Source: Prostheceraeus crozeri (taxonomy: Eukaryota; Platyhelminthes; Polycladida; Euryleptidae). From it: a DNA stretch of 64,000 nucleotides. The position numbers and the translations under genes are program-made. The stretch spans positions 310,001 to 374,000 of the forward strand of contig CAJQUW010014290.1 in assembly GCA_907163375.1 (NCBI GenBank). The letters run 5' to 3'. Shown in pieces: positions 35,096-48,206 of the stretch (positions are counted from its first letter, which is position 1; each line of letters starts with the position of its first letter). The notes under the pieces were generated by a model. It was not told where the DNA came from and ran no database searches. It saw nothing but the letters and a program-made list of their open reading frames with translations.

Positions 35096-36482
35096 TAAAT
35101 CGTCTCTGGCAAATATACAAGTGGGTGAAGAAAAATGTGTTTTAGTAAACATAACAAAATGGAAAACGTCCACCTGTACACTGCCATCAATTTGATATTT
35201 CTTATATTTTTTTCTGCGCCAGTATTTATTGTCCTTTAATTATCATCAGTCAACGTCCGAATTGCATGATTGTATTTATAGCAACAATAGCAGCAATTCA
35301 ACTTAACGTCTTTTGCAAATTTCCAGGACAGTTTGTCAGTCGGGCGTATAAAATGAAATTCGATGTATAAAAACTTTCATCAGATAGGATCTGATTTGTA
35401 ATGTAGAGTCACAAAAAGATCCTTTGCTCAGTGTACTATGCAAGAGCATCTCAACAATAGACAACATCAAAGAAAGATTTTTACATGAAGAAAGATAAGA
35501 GGATTAGACGATTGAGGCAATACATTGAACAAAAAGTCTATCATGTTCTTCTGTGATTTTCTGTCGCTAAATGAAGTAAATTTTCCAATGAAGTAAACGA
35601 CGACGACAGAGTACACAACACTGCAATTCGCACCGAACCAGTGGTAGATTTTCTTGTACTGACGGCTATCCATGTATAGATTTATGCACGTACCATCCAC
35701 TATCCATTTATAGACTGCGCTATCATTTCAATATTGGAATGTCGATGTTGAATCGCCCGATGAAATGCTCAATTCATGCTTGAATTTCAAATTAAAAAGA
35801 ATTTGGATTGTGCCTATCTGATGTTATTTATACAATGAATTGAGCGTCACTCAAATTAATGTCAGTACTGATATGCTTAATCAATCATCAAATTCTAAAT
35901 ATCATAAGAATCTCTACTCTCAATACTTGTAATTCATTCATACATGATGTTTTTATGCAGTCATTTTCTAGCAAGATGATGACACTGTGGAATTGCAATT
36001 TATGTAAATCTGCTGCAAAAGTGTACGAGTATACCGTAAATGATTACGGCAACTATTTACTATGGTCTAGACTTCGCCTACTTTTTCATTGAACTTCTAA
36101 AGCAACCGGTAAACAGCAATGATTTCATTTTGTATTAGGGATGTGGAAGTGGAAGCGTCTATAAGTGATCAATGTATGTGCATATAGCTGGTAACAATAG
36201 AATGATCAAGTTCAATTTCTCATCTAAATTCTCATCATGTAGTTTCGCACTGCCACCATCATGACAAAGAGTTCTGAATTGTACATGTAGTGTTAGTTTT
36301 GTGCTTCAGCTTCCTTATGCAGCGGGTATTTTTCAACATGCCCACCTTCTGTTGATAGATAATATGTGCATAGACTCGTAGCATGTTCTGGGTCAGTTTT
36401 ATCGGGAATCTTCAGGCCAAAGCCCGACCGGTTTGTACATTTAGACAAAGTCGACACGCAATATAGGATAATAGTAGTATGC

Positions 36483-36990
36483 ACTGTTAATCATTAAGTC
36501 CTATTTATGTATGAATCTGAGTACTGAGCAGAAGATTACTAAAATTAACGATCTTAAATTCACAGAAGCACTAAAATACCTTTTGAGTACTAATATGACG
36601 AAATATCAATATCAATGAATGACGTCGCACGAGGACAAATTCAGTCAGTCATTGTGCAGCTAGCTGGTAGTTGATGGCGCACGTTTAGATCTGAGTAAAT
36701 CCTTTTGTCTTATCCTCCCACCAGAGAGAACATTGTCGACTGTGTGATGAATGGCGACTGTGGGAAAGCCGATTAAGGCGACAATCAGCTAGTCAACACA
36801 GCTGGTCATAGTTTCTGCATCAACATCGTCATTCGGGTTGCTTCCGTCTCAGGTAGCGAGTGCTGACAACTAACTAAATGACGGTTTGCTGTGTTCCTCC
36901 ATGTCGAAGTGGGTGCAGTCTAGTGAAGCATGATCCTGCAAACCAACCTGTGACATTTCATCGATATCCTCTTAAGGAACCTGAGACATC
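36483..36990 (+). repeat. Inverted segmental duplicate carrying a THAP exon
   Basis: This segment reappears on the - strand at about 61660-62175. It covers the THAP start codon region and some 400 bases upstream, from a shared ATTTAGTCCTAT-like edge through AATATCAATATCA. Conservation of the non-coding upstream part suggests that a whole promoter plus first exon, or one end of a THAP transposon, was duplicated. Confidence 0.6.
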
Positions 36991-37057
36991 AATTTGGATC
37001 AAAAGCATCCTCCCCAACTGTGCTTTGAGCCATGCCAACGTCGACCTTTTTCTCTGA
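36878..37057 (+). CDS. THAP zinc-finger first exon or fragment (+ copy)
   Basis: Starts MTVCCVPPCRSGC and continues FHRYPLKEPETSIWIKSI, the N-terminal half of a THAP (C2CH) DNA-binding domain with its early cysteines, the FHR-P box and the conserved Trp. The frame stops after 59 codons. The distal Cys-x2-His half should be in a later exon, which I did not find. THAP domains occur in P-element transposases and in host regulators. It lies in an intron of the CUB gene on the same strand. Confidence 0.55.
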   Translation: MTVCCVPPCRSGCSLVKHDPANQPVTFHRYPLKEPETSIWIKSILPNCALSHANVDLFL

Positions 37058-37957
37058 CTGTACTTTAGTCCTGTCAATGTTTGCCATTCTTTCCAACTAT
37101 GCTTGGGTCTTGTGCATATTTTATTGATCCAAGTGTATTTGTGTTCAATGGCAAAAGCAGTTCTTCGATGGATGTGCATATAGCGTGTTAGATATGCCGT
37201 ATGGCATCTTTTGATATAGTGGAGGTGCTTGTCCCATTCAACTCATTAAATGAGTACCAAAATGAGTGCGAATTAAGTCCTGTGCTGTCAAACCCAAAGA
37301 GTTCTGAAATAAGTGCTAATATTATAGAACTCAACGAGTACTAGATTCTCGGACTCATTTCTTAGTCGTAGTTAGTATTCTAGTTCAGCTCTCATTCTAG
37401 TGCTCATGTGAGACTATATGAATAACAGTGTGTACCGTATTGTGAGAGTACAGTAAGTATGTACTCCAAGTATTGAAGATCATGACAAGCGAAGCACATC
37501 TTCCACGAACGCGTCAGGATCGACTAGCAGACCTTAAACCGCCACCTCAAAGGTAGATGCAGTGTTCTTGATGGTGCAACACGAAAAGGTACAGATTTTT
37601 TAAACATGCTAAATTTTTTCTTTGAAAGTTGACGCTCTATTATATTCATGCTCTATGGGCAAGGGACCGAATAATCGCAATGGACTTGTAAGATGCTGTA
37701 ATATATCACTAGATTGGAAGCAGAAGTTGATCGCCTTCACTTCCCTGGTCGGAATTTGTCTTCACATGCTGGAGTTCATGATCCCGCGTCTCTGAGCTAT
37801 CACTTGGATTAGCAATCAGGAGTTAAAAAGCTCAAGTGCAATCACATCAATTGCGATTTCAGTTTTTGTGTTGTAAATCATGATGTTGGTGGATAAACCA
37901 CGGCTTACTTTCATTACAATTAAGTTTCTATTTAGTCCAATTGAACATAATTTTCAG

Positions 37958-37999
37958 ATTTTGCTGTGAAAGCTCCTGGTGCCAAACAACAACAAGGCG
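37958..37999 (+). CDS. CUB gene, 42-bp linker exon C
   Basis: Acceptor TTTTCAG at 37951-37957, donor GCG|GTGAG, entering and leaving in phase 1. With the carried bases it reads DFAVKAPGAKQQQG, joining YSFVT of exon B to DCVFQF of exon D. A TDF... linker between two CUB domains is what I recall from arthropod suppressor-of-lurcher-like proteins. Phase continuity on both sides supports this tiny exon. Confidence 0.7.
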
Positions 38000-40325
38000 G
38001 TGAGTTTTTGTATTTGAAAATTGTTACCTGCATGCACATGTAAATGTTATTTAGCTCGCTGGTTCAATTCAAGTCAGAGACATTAATTATTATATAGTAT
38101 GATATCCGCTTCCTGACGCAAGAGGTTCCTCCATGGCAGATTTCCGAAGTCAAATAGAGTAGTTGATGTAAAAATTTCACAACTTTCACAAAATGCCTCA
38201 GCACCGTCTATACGAAGAGCTGGTGACGTTAAAGCCACATTTCTGTCTATTTTCTGCCGACAAGGCTAAGCAAATCGATCATTGCAATGTACTACTGAGA
38301 TTAGATAGTCTGACATGTTGATACTTTTGAAAATGCTGTGGATGAAATGGCAGAAAAAATTAATCCTAAGACTTTGACTTCTTCATGTACTATCGAAGGC
38401 ATTCATTCAAACGAACAAAAATAAAAGAATCTAAAATATATAATAAAATCAATATCAGAATTGAGGTTATTTTTAGAGTGCTCAATATCCTGCGTATAGA
38501 GCCTATTAATAATTAAAAGTTTAATATTAATATAAATCATAAATTTATTATAAAAATTAATATTAATAATAAAAGTTTAATAAGGTCTTGTCCAAACTTT
38601 TTATTATTTATTATTAATAAAATCAATATATAGCTAAACGGACGCATAAGTTGACCAACGTTTATTGAAAATTGAGAAATTTTGATGCAATTTGGAAATA
38701 AATCCTATGAGAAATTTTTTGAAAATTAACTTGTATTCCTTTATAAATGCATGCATTTTGTATGACAGATGAGCGCAAATGAAAAGCCTCATCCTGTTCC
38801 ATCAATTATAACAACTCTAAATTAACGTATTACTTTATCGTGACAACTTTTGGTGCCATATCGAACCCCCATCTTTTGGCACAACGTTCCCAAGGGCGCA
38901 AATTGAAGAGATGAATACGGTTCTAATGGTACCATTCCCGACCTTGTACAATGTCTAGAACGCCAGCAAATGCCATTTGAATATTTTTTTAAAAAAATGT
39001 CTAACTTTTGAGTGATGCGCTCGGCCTTAATGGGTTAATATTGAAAATCATTGACATTTTCTTCTCGAATCGATTCAAAGCTGTTTCTATCAGCATACAA
39101 TTGGGGTAGATAGATGAGCAAACAAAGGTTTCACCAAGATCCATCTGATAAGCCTGAAACTCGTCGAATTCATTCATCAGTCATCACTATAAGGGCCGAA
39201 GTTTCCAATATTGCCATCTCTGTGAGGTATCCCTGGCATTTTTTGATTATCTTTCATTGATGTTGTCATCATCGACATGTCATGTATTCAATATGGGATG
39301 AATTCGACACAGAATACCTTTCCTTATTTTATTTTCCTTACAATATTTAATTGCATTTCATCAATGTCTACCTGATCAGTTGTGAATGAGACTACAGGAC
39401 ATGTAAAGACTTGAAATGGAAATCTTTGGCCGTATTATTAAATATTATTTCTTTAGCAATTAAGATTACTTATTTGGTAGGAAATTGTTAAGCGAACAAA
39501 GTTCTCCTAATAATCTTCGGTGACTTTTCTGTATTCTCTGAGGTGTTAATGCGAAGACTATCGTACGTATAATGATGAAATCAAGCAATCAACATTAGTT
39601 GATGGGAAATAAAGTATTTTAATGCCAAAGTTTTAAACTTGTTCATCTGCTTCATAGCGGGACAAATTCATGCAAAAGTATTAATCAATTGTAATTAGTG
39701 AAAACTGTGAGAACGAAGCACGGTTTATCATTCATTCTCATTCTCTCGTTTAGCCAATGTCTTCTGCTGTGATATGTCGAGAGAGCAATGATACAAATGC
39801 AATAAAACTATTTTCGAAGCCACGAGACTCGTTGACTTAGCATGAAATAACAGATGAAGTCTCTTAGTGTAAAGGCATCAAAATTGAATGGTTTACTCGG
39901 CTACCTTCACCTCCGGAGGGAGCATGGAATAAATGAGGCTACATCGGCACGAAACGTTCCGGGATAGGCATGAGACTGAAGGAAAATGAGGACGAAGTCG
40001 CGTTTTGTAAAGAAATTAGCATTGCTATATCTTGTCTGCAGAAGGTTTTTGCAATTTTTGTAGATTCATAAAAGTCTTAATGGCATCTGCCTGTAGTACA
40101 TCAACACAATCATGTGAAAGAAACATGAAATGCAAAGTACAAGCTTATGAAGCGAAGTCAAGTGGTTGCAACGCATACAGCACGCGCATTGTAAACTGCT
40201 CAACATGAAATAATGCGGGTCGCGGGGAATCGTGGGTCCTACGTATAGAATATGAGTATATCATTTAATTGTTACATCATGCTTTCACTTTTAACTTCAA
40301 ATCTTTTTTCTCTCGGCCCAGACAG
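38000..40325 (+). other. CUB gene intron C-D (2,326 bp)
   Basis: AT-rich, with an especially A/T-only patch at 38480-38600 made of TTAATA-type words. No gene, known element or clear inverted repeat was seen. Confidence 0.5.
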
Positions 40326-40503
40326 ACTGCGTCTTTCAGTTCTCTGGTCTACACGTCACCAACGGCAGTTTTACTTCTCCTAACTACCCAGGGAACTATC
40401 CAGAGGATCTGACGTGTGATTACATCTTCAGAGGACACTCACATCATCGGATTAGTGTTTCATTCCCCGACTTTGATGTCTCCAGTATGGACAGTGTTCC
40501 CAG
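40326..40503 (+). CDS. CUB gene, exon D
   Basis: 178 bases, phase 1 in and phase 2 out, donor CCAG|GTGAG. It encodes DCVFQFSGLHVTNGSF then TSPNYPGNYPEDLTCDYIF, the classic CUB opening with SPNYPxxYP and its first two cysteines, then ISVSFPDFDVSS. Two AG acceptors lie four bases apart (40320-40321 and 40324-40325); only the second keeps phase with exon C. Confidence 0.85.
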
Positions 40504-41642
40504 GTGAGTTCTGAGTTGATAGGAATGAAAACTATTTGTCGCTAACTGAGAATATTCACTTTCTTTAATAGGTTATTTGTGACTCACATGATTACCGTTC
40601 TAAGTTTTATTCTGACTCACGTTGTTCGATAGTAAACGTTCGTAGAATAATGACAGCGTAAAATGTTCAAAACACAGAAGTGCTAGCTCAATCAATAAGC
40701 ATTTCTGATTGCCAATATTTCAATTGCAAACGCCAATATGAATGAAAATAAGTAATTTGAAATGCATGCCTGTGATGATTGCCCTCTGGGGAGTGTCGAG
40801 TTGCTGCCAGACACATTCAAGACATAATTATAAGCAAAAAACAGTGCCTGTCTGTGCCAGCCTGAGCTTATAAAATGGCCTGCATTCAAAATTTAGTTGA
40901 TTAATTAGGAAAACTTATAATACTTTGATAAAAGAAGATTCAGCTCTATTTGATAGAAATTTAATTATATTGAAAAAGCATTTTCTAAGTAACACTTAGC
41001 CAATTTTAATGAGAAAATATAAATGAAGACACTTCTTTCGACGATCTGCTGCAATCTTTCAGTGCATCGAGAATCCAATATTTTATTCAGAGCTATTATG
41101 TTTGGATGTCGGCGATAGAAGTTCCGGAAATGCTCCTTCCGTCACTGACATTCACTTCAAAGATGTGATTGCTTTTACTATATGAATCCAGAAATATTTG
41201 CATACAGCTGCTTGCAGGAGCGAAAATTTGTAGCGCGCATGTGCAACGAGATCAAACCCTCTGTCAGTGTACCAATATGGCATTTTGAAAATGCTCTCCG
41301 AAACCCTTAGAATTTCTCTGCTTCATGTCAGCCCACGTTTGCATGACATCAAAAACTGGGCTATAATGATCATAGAGTTACTCATATCAGCAACATTCTA
41401 CACTTTCAGCTTTGACTTGTGAGCAAGACTTCCGGTTGACTGGATCTCTTAGATGATCATTCCTCAGAGCATGATGATCATTTCATTCATGGATGTAACC
41501 GAAAACACTACAAAGAAGCATCATCGGAACCATGTCTTCACAGCAGCTCTATTTTTGAGCATGGATAATGGGTTGTGAAGATGTTGTAGCATAATCGATG
41601 ATTTGAGGTGTGATCGTGAAGCATTCTCGGTTTGATAGCCGT

Positions 41643-43225
41643 CATAGAGTAAATAGATAGCAGGTAGTGTCGACTCAAAAAGTATCTACATACAGTGGAA
41701 ATTTGACATGAAAAATTCAGTTTTTTGCGGAGACAACATTCCTGCGGTCTATAGAAAAAATATTTGATCACATTTTTTAAAAACTGCATTTTTGCAAAAT
41801 ATTTCTTTGTCTATAGGCCAATACTAACGACGTGAAACCACTGTGTAAGTAGTATGAAACTTATTAGATATCATGGGGAATAAACATTACTGTCAGGTAT
41901 CTTAATTAAGCGGAATTTAAGCTGATTATCAAGGAAATTTCATGAACCGCATTACAATACAAGTCTTCATGTAATAGTTGAGATCTAATGCTGCTTCTTG
42001 ACAGAAACTTCAAGTTTTTAATTCAATTTTGATCGGCATAATTTTGTGATTCACTAAATTAATGTTCAATTTCTTGAATATGAATAGTAATATGGACCCA
42101 TTTACATCTTTTAAAGTTAATTATGATCCGTGTTTTTGATTATGATGTTTTGCTCTTTCAGTGACAGGTATACAGCTTTTGATTCTTATATAATCACGCT
42201 TAAGAAATCACCAGGCTTGCTGTTGGGATTGGGCTACCAAAAATCCACTCCAATCCCAATAAATCCAAATAGATCCCAATAAGCCCTCTCCCAACAAAAC
42301 ATGCATATAATCGTTGACATTAGTCGGTGCGTTGCAAATGTTTTCGGGTTGTTCAGAGCAGTTCATTATTCTGTGTCTCCAGTCTGACATTGCCTCTCTC
42401 GAATTCGAGCATTGAGAGCTCTTAGTGTGATCTACACAAATTTTAAGCTTTAAACCTACTCTATGGCTTTAACCTTCCTAGTTGCTAAAAATAGTGCTGC
42501 TTAAAAAGGTAGCAGCTATGTAATAGTGTATATAGGCTTATACAATTCGCCTGTGCGTTGTCATGCGCTTCGCCGCTTCTGTAATTGAGCTATACATTGT
42601 GAGCTATTCAAGCCTATTTAACCGTATATGCCGCTGTCTACTGCCTGTTGCCTACTGTACGTGTGAGTCCGTGTAGCGAGCTGTCTATTAACACCGCATT
42701 TCCGATATAGGCTTAATTAATACCAAGTGTGTTTGTAGCTCATACATACATATTAGCTATACACGCAGACCCCTATAAGCTCTTGGGTGAAGGCAGTCTC
42801 GGTGCAAAATATCGCCATGCAGTACGCCTATTATACATTATTGTTTAAAATCAATTGAAGGCCCTATTACTGTTAAGGCCAGTCTAGTCTTATTCCTACG
42901 AGCGTGGACTTCGTCAATTCAAAAAGCATCACATTTGGCAGGCCTAAGCGGTAAGCCCGATGCAGCTTGGGGTCAAATTGCGTGCGTTTTTAGCTCTAAA
43001 GCAGGCTATTTGGATTTCTATTGGGATTGGGATCTATTGGGATCCCAATGGAAATTCTCATTGGGATTGGGCTGGAAATCCATCCCAACGGGAAGCCTGG
43101 AAAATACTCTTATTAATAAGGCTGAGCATGAAAGTATTTTTACCCATCGAGTTGCTCTTAATTCAGAAAACATTACCTCTCCAAGGTTGTCGTCATGACA
43201 CTGAAGACTTGTAAAATGCTATTCT
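41643..43225 (-). mobile_element. Alpha-family copy split by a CAGGC-ended element
   Basis: Begins CATAGAGTAAATAGATAG, is interrupted at 42212, resumes near 43108 (CATTACCTCTCCAAGGTTGTC), and breaks off at about 43225 before the normal terminus. Confidence 0.7.
42212..43099. mobile_element. Non-autonomous element with CAGGCTT ends
   Basis: 888 bp with ends CAGGCTTGCTGTTGGGATTG and, on the other strand, CAGGCTTCCCGTTGGGATGG. Both subterminal regions are packed with CAATCCCAAT/ATTGGGATTG words. Target duplication is gaaatcac (42204-42211) versus gaaaatac (43100-43107), 6 of 8. A CAGG start with an 8-bp duplication suits hAT. It carries no transposase. Confidence 0.65.
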
Positions 43226-44113
43226 TCTTTCTGTCAACCGGGCCCAGATAATAATTCATCCGGGCCGGCCCGGTCCGGGTCCGAGCTTAAAGAGGCGGCG
43301 TGGTTCCAGCTCTGCATCCGATTGACAGTTCTCATTGTGGTACTTCTATTCTTCCTCCCCCCCCCACATTTTTCAAGTTTTCCAAAAATCATCAAATTTC
43401 GCCAAAGTTAGTCACATTGGGTTTAGAATAGACTTCATCTGTCATTGAGTGACAGCACAACACGACTGAGAAATCTTACTTGAACCCTGGGATGAAGGAT
43501 TGGTCTCTTGGATACTCAGTTGGAATACAAGGTACAGCTGTGATCATGAACTTCTTGGGATTGTTTTCTACAGACAAATGACGAGCAGTTGTCTAATTCT
43601 GAGGCTGCAAACGCTTTACAAGTCAGATAAGAGGAGTTTTACACACTCAATGCTATGCTGCGTTAGTGAGACTGCCCGTAGGACTAACAGAAGATCGTTG
43701 ACGATGCAACACTTCCAGGTGTCAACAGCAGAAATGTGGGGGAGGGGGAGAATAGAAGTACTCTCATTTCGTTTATTTCGAATTGCCTCAACCGCTCCGA
43801 GAACATGGCTCATGTCTCGCTGTCATGCAACATTCCGCTGCGCACACATGACTGCCGTCATCGGAATAGCAGTTGCGCTAGATGACAAAAAGGATGTCAT
43901 TTCAAGAAACCTGCGCCAACCGTTTGCCCGCCTTGGCTGCTGCTCGTACTCCACCATTGACAATCAAAAATGGCTTGAGGATTTTATAATTGCTTGACTT
44001 GCTTCGAATAATTTTGTTTCCAAATGCACACCCACCCCCCACTCACATATAAGTTCATATGGTGCTTATTAGGTGAACTTGCACATAAAAAAAATGGCAA
44101 TATCAGTATGCAG
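43226..44113. other. GC-rich palindromic patch and unrecognised open frame
   Basis: 43226-43285 is rich in CCGGGCC/GGGCCGGCCC words, unlike anything nearby, and may be the end of another repeat. The 165-codon open frame at 43500-43997 is long for such AT-rich DNA, but shows no domain, signal peptide or family resemblance. I would not call it a gene. Confidence 0.4.
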
Positions 44114-45095
44114 CTATGATCGGCAATGATTAAATGATATCCTTTTATTCTGAGGAAAAGTGATATCATCAAACATTTTCGTTCCATTATATACTCTAAT
44201 CATAGATTCTTCGCATATAATCTTCGCTATCATGGTACTTTTTTATATGTGCAATGCATCCTGCAAGACTGTCATGTATATTGAAGTTATTGTTCTTGAC
44301 TCTTGTTGATTGTCATTTAGATTTATAAACGCTAGTTTGAATTTGTTTTATTCTGACTTGTCTTAGTTTGCATAATACGCGCATATTAAAAGCTTATGAA
44401 TAAATTATTAGCAATATATAAACGAGGCTTTGAAATTTGAAAATACGAGGTGCAGTCAAAGCTCGATATTTCGGACTTTGATAATTACGATTCTGATTAA
44501 TAAAGACCGCCGTTTTCTGGAATTAGGTCTACATGTACATAGTGTATCTCAGATATTGATGGTTACTTCAGACTTCCAGTAGGCCTATGTTTGATCATTG
44601 AATTCATTAATAACTGTCTTGATGTTTTTGAAGTCTTTACTGTAATCAAAATATTTTTTGCCTTTTTTCGTACTTTAGATACTGTCGGCCTAACCAACTG
44701 CATATTGTAGGCATATTTGTAATTCGAGTATATAATGCTTAAATCAAAACTTGCGATGTCTAATGTATAGGTCATAGGCCCTACCTAACTTTTGATATAC
44801 AAGAAACTTTGTATGACTAAACTGCTTTCTTCGGTCTTCCATTATTTGGAATATGTCGATGATGCAATCATATTATAATTTCATCGTTGAGAGCAGTAAA
44901 AGTAGCATGATAGCAGTATAAATCGAAAAATTCGTATGACTGGATCTATTTACGGCGCAGGCACACGTATACTTCACTAAAAAATTGTATATTTTCATTA
45001 GAAAAAAATGAAATGATAAAATGATATAAAAAGATATAAAATGATAAAATTCGTAAAATGATGTAAAAGTAAAATGATATCATTGCCGATCATAG
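44114..45095. mobile_element. Possible hAT-like element with CTATGATCGG ends
   Basis: CTATGATCGGCAATGAT at 44114 is matched inverted by ATCATTGCCGATCATAG ending at 45095. Flanking octamers gtatgcag and gtaagcgg agree at 6 of 8. The interior is AT-rich and non-coding, ending in a run of AAAATGATA words (45000-45080). Confidence 0.45.
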
Positions 45096-48000
45096 GTAAG
45101 CGGCATGAAAAAGAAGGTCGTGCATCTCCAGCATCAGTCCCTCGTGGTCTTGGCATAGGCTCTTGTGCTCGATTATGGCTTCGGAGCTTTATTGACCAGT
45201 TTCTCATAAATAAAGCTACTTGAAAATCACCCGAAGACTTGACATCGTCAAATTAAAAATGAATTATAAAGAAATCTCTTAAATGCCTTTCGCCTTATAA
45301 TCAAATTTGAAATTTTGATCATATCATCAACTGATTGTGAAATTCATGCTTTGAATTTAAGCACATGTCAAAGGCATAAAATTCGAATATATGAAATTTA
45401 GAGAGGAAGTTTCTTCTAGTGATTGACAATCATCATAAAAACTTTCTCTACCTGATGCTATTCAATAATCATCTATCACCATTCTGCTTCACTGACGTCA
45501 ATCTGATCGTTAAACTGCTTCTACTTCCGAATGCCATCCGTGTTTGATGCGCATGATACTCTAATTATCATCAACGCTGGCAAATGGGTAAAGAAGTATA
45601 CTAATTTGAATTTCATTTTCGCTAAATCTCGTAAGGGGATCCTCTGAGATCCGTTGATGAGCCAAACTTAACTCAATATTGATTGCTAACAAACCGCCTA
45701 ACAAAGTTTACTGATTTGAAGAAGCATGGGAAATTCGAAATCAAGTGGCATTTGTTTCTTAATCGTAAACGCATAACAAAGCAATTTCATTTAGGTTGTT
45801 GATTCAAGTATTTGCATTTCGTGATCATTGACTGAAGTCGGATACAATCATTTACATCAGCATTGGTGTGACAATATTTACTAAGTGTTCCGTTCTAGAG
45901 AGGATGTTCTGACTGTCGTCTTCTTGCGATGACATTGATGATTTTACAACAGTCCCAAAATCAGCGGGACAAAAGAAATCTTCAATGTTCTAGTGAAATG
46001 CCACAAAACAATTATTTATGCGTTCTGGCATTCTGTGAAGCAGTCAAAAAGAGCGTGAATAAATAATTTCCGCGATCAATTACTCTTCCTTCAACTGTCA
46101 GAAGCAAATCTATGGCAAATGTAATTGTTATAAATATCAATTGTAAGCGGCTTGAATCGTATTTAGCTCATATTCTAACTTCATGATACATGTACATATA
46201 TCATTGAAGGCCAATGGAAATGGTACGTGTTCGGAGAAAAGTTAATTGAAATCTTTACACGTCATCATGAGGCAATAAATTTCATTTTGCAGTAAAATGC
46301 AGATTTCAATGTATTAAAATTCTATAGTTTTCGTAATTGTGCGCAATTACTAATCTCACGATGTATTAAATGATTAGCCCATCAAAAAAAGACATCAACA
46401 ATGGATGACATAGTATTTCAAATTTAAATTTCAAAGCATCAGATTTAAAATATAATATGAATAATTGCCAAATTTTATAGAATTTGGGAATTGCAAGTTA
46501 CGCGAAGCAGTGTTCAAAATATTTGAAAATTAGAACAGGGATCGCCTTTCTAAACAAATTGAGGAATTTTGTATACGCCGCGGTATGCCTCATAGTCACG
46601 AACATTGATTCAATTCAATTACAAATAACGTGATTTTTGGAAGGATTGTTTTTGCCATGACACCCACTATCAGGCACATTAATTTATTAAACAAAAGTAC
46701 ATGCATAGACATCAGATGTCCGCATCAAAAAAATAAAAAGGTAATCTTTTCACTTCATTATTAGCTTCATTTTTATTTTTAGCTTCAAGCGTCAACGCAC
46801 TTAAGATTTTGGATCTTAAGTAGAGGTCACTAATCCCAGACTGGTATCTTCGCCAATCTTTTTCAAATTGCAAAGTCTTCTCCGCTAGAAACATAATCCT
46901 GTATGAAATAATTAGATTTATGATCAAAAATTCGCATATAGATGCCAACACTTTGTCTGGCCGAAAACTCTTTTATTATTAATGCCTAGCTTTCATTAAT
47001 TATTCAATGTAAATAATGCCATCATTCTAGTAATTTAATATGCATCATGTTGCCATCACAGTAATGTCATAATGTAGTTCATTCGACAAAGTAAAGTTTT
47101 GGAGAGAAAGCGAAGCTGTAGACTTGGAAAGGGTCGATTTTTGTATGTCATTTTATCTGCTTGTCACATTCATAAAGATATATTTCTTCACATTCCTCGT
47201 TTAGTTGTATAGGAAAATATTAATCGGTCAAATGCGATTTTCAAAACGGAACTCACGTGAAACATTGTGTATGTGTGTCACATTCTTCAAGCATTCCATG
47301 AGTTCAACTACCTCAACTTTGCAATGCAAGAATTGTAGCCAAGATCGCAGATTTGTGTCCTTCAGAAAATAGAGAAAGTTCGAATATAGGAAGGTTCGGG
47401 CAAATCTGCGACGCTATTAATTTTGCTGGAATAGAGGATCTTGTTGAGGACATTGGGAGATGCAGATTCGAAATTTCAATCTTAAACTGAATCAGCTGAA
47501 ATGCTGGTCGGAATTTAAATTTTCTGACTTCATTTTACTGTGCATGAATTAACTCATTACAGCTCATGCCATTACAGTCCTCTGACACAACTTTTGTTTG
47601 TTTTCACTCCAACTTCCTCTGCATCACTCATCACGTTCTGACAGAATTAGTATTCACAAAGATAATAAACGCAATAAAGAAAACTAATGGTAGATTGAAT
47701 TTTGTATGCAAATTTGATTTGGCTTGCATTTAAGTGAATGTAAAATTAGTAGCATACAAATAGTGAGATTAATAAAACAACGATGCTCATAATAGTCCGG
47801 GAGCGATTGACGATTTCTTCCCAAATTCGCGCACAAAGGGCTTAATAGCATGGATTTGTAGATATTGAAACGCTGAATACAAAAATCAAGTGTCACAGCC
47901 AGTCGCTTTTGATTGTAGGAAAGGTTGAAGGATTCCCATTGGAATCCAATGGTAAAATTCAAGAAAAATCTATGGATTGTGAAACACCTAGCAATTTTCG

Positions 48001-48116
48001 TACATTTTCTTCTGCAGAAAAGAAACTATTTATCAGAATGCCATGAAATTTGAGACATGATTGAGTTCACAACATCAACTTCGATAAGTTGAAGTGTGTC
48101 ACATGATTCAGCATTT

Positions 48117-48206
48117 GATGTTTGAGAGCCTCTACAAAATGAGTAAAATCGCCAAAATGAAGTCAAAACATGAAATTTACTCATTTTGTAGAGGCTCTCA
48201 AACATC
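48117..48206. repeat. Perfect 31-bp hairpin
   Basis: Arms 48117-48147 and 48176-48206 are exact reverse complements (GATGTTTGAGAGCCTCTACA onward), separated by 28 bases. Weak inverted similarity continues outside (GATTCAGCATTT versus AATTCAATATTA). It could be a foldback element, or a hairpin transcript in the CUB intron. The perfect stem is longer than a usual microRNA duplex. Confidence 0.7.

Larger units (their letters stand above)
29066..37957 (+). other. CUB gene intron B-C (8,892 bp)
   Basis: Filled with alpha-family elements (29772, 30648, 32252, 33736), a reversed LINE piece (32597-33049), PLE 3 (34095-35095) and the + strand THAP exon (36878). Stretches 29066-29771, 31546-32251, 33050-33735, 35100-36480 and 37200-37957 show no gene. 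The last holds GAGTACT/AGTGCT-type words at 37245-37400. Confidence 0.6.

Noticed and set aside
36958-37179. 73-codon - strand open frame opposite the THAP exon
   Set aside because: A shadow frame; the + strand THAP motif explains the conservation.
40322-40325. Earlier acceptor for CUB exon D (AG at 40320-40321)
   Set aside because: It would break phase with exon C; the AG four bases later keeps frame and gives DCVFQF.
43500-43997. 165-codon open frame as a gene
   Set aside because: No recognisable domain, signal peptide, splice context or paralogue; likely a chance frame in a less AT-rich patch.
45000-45080. AAAATGATA-rich stretch as a functional satellite
   Set aside because: Low-complexity interior of a possible transposable element, too short and irregular to call separately.
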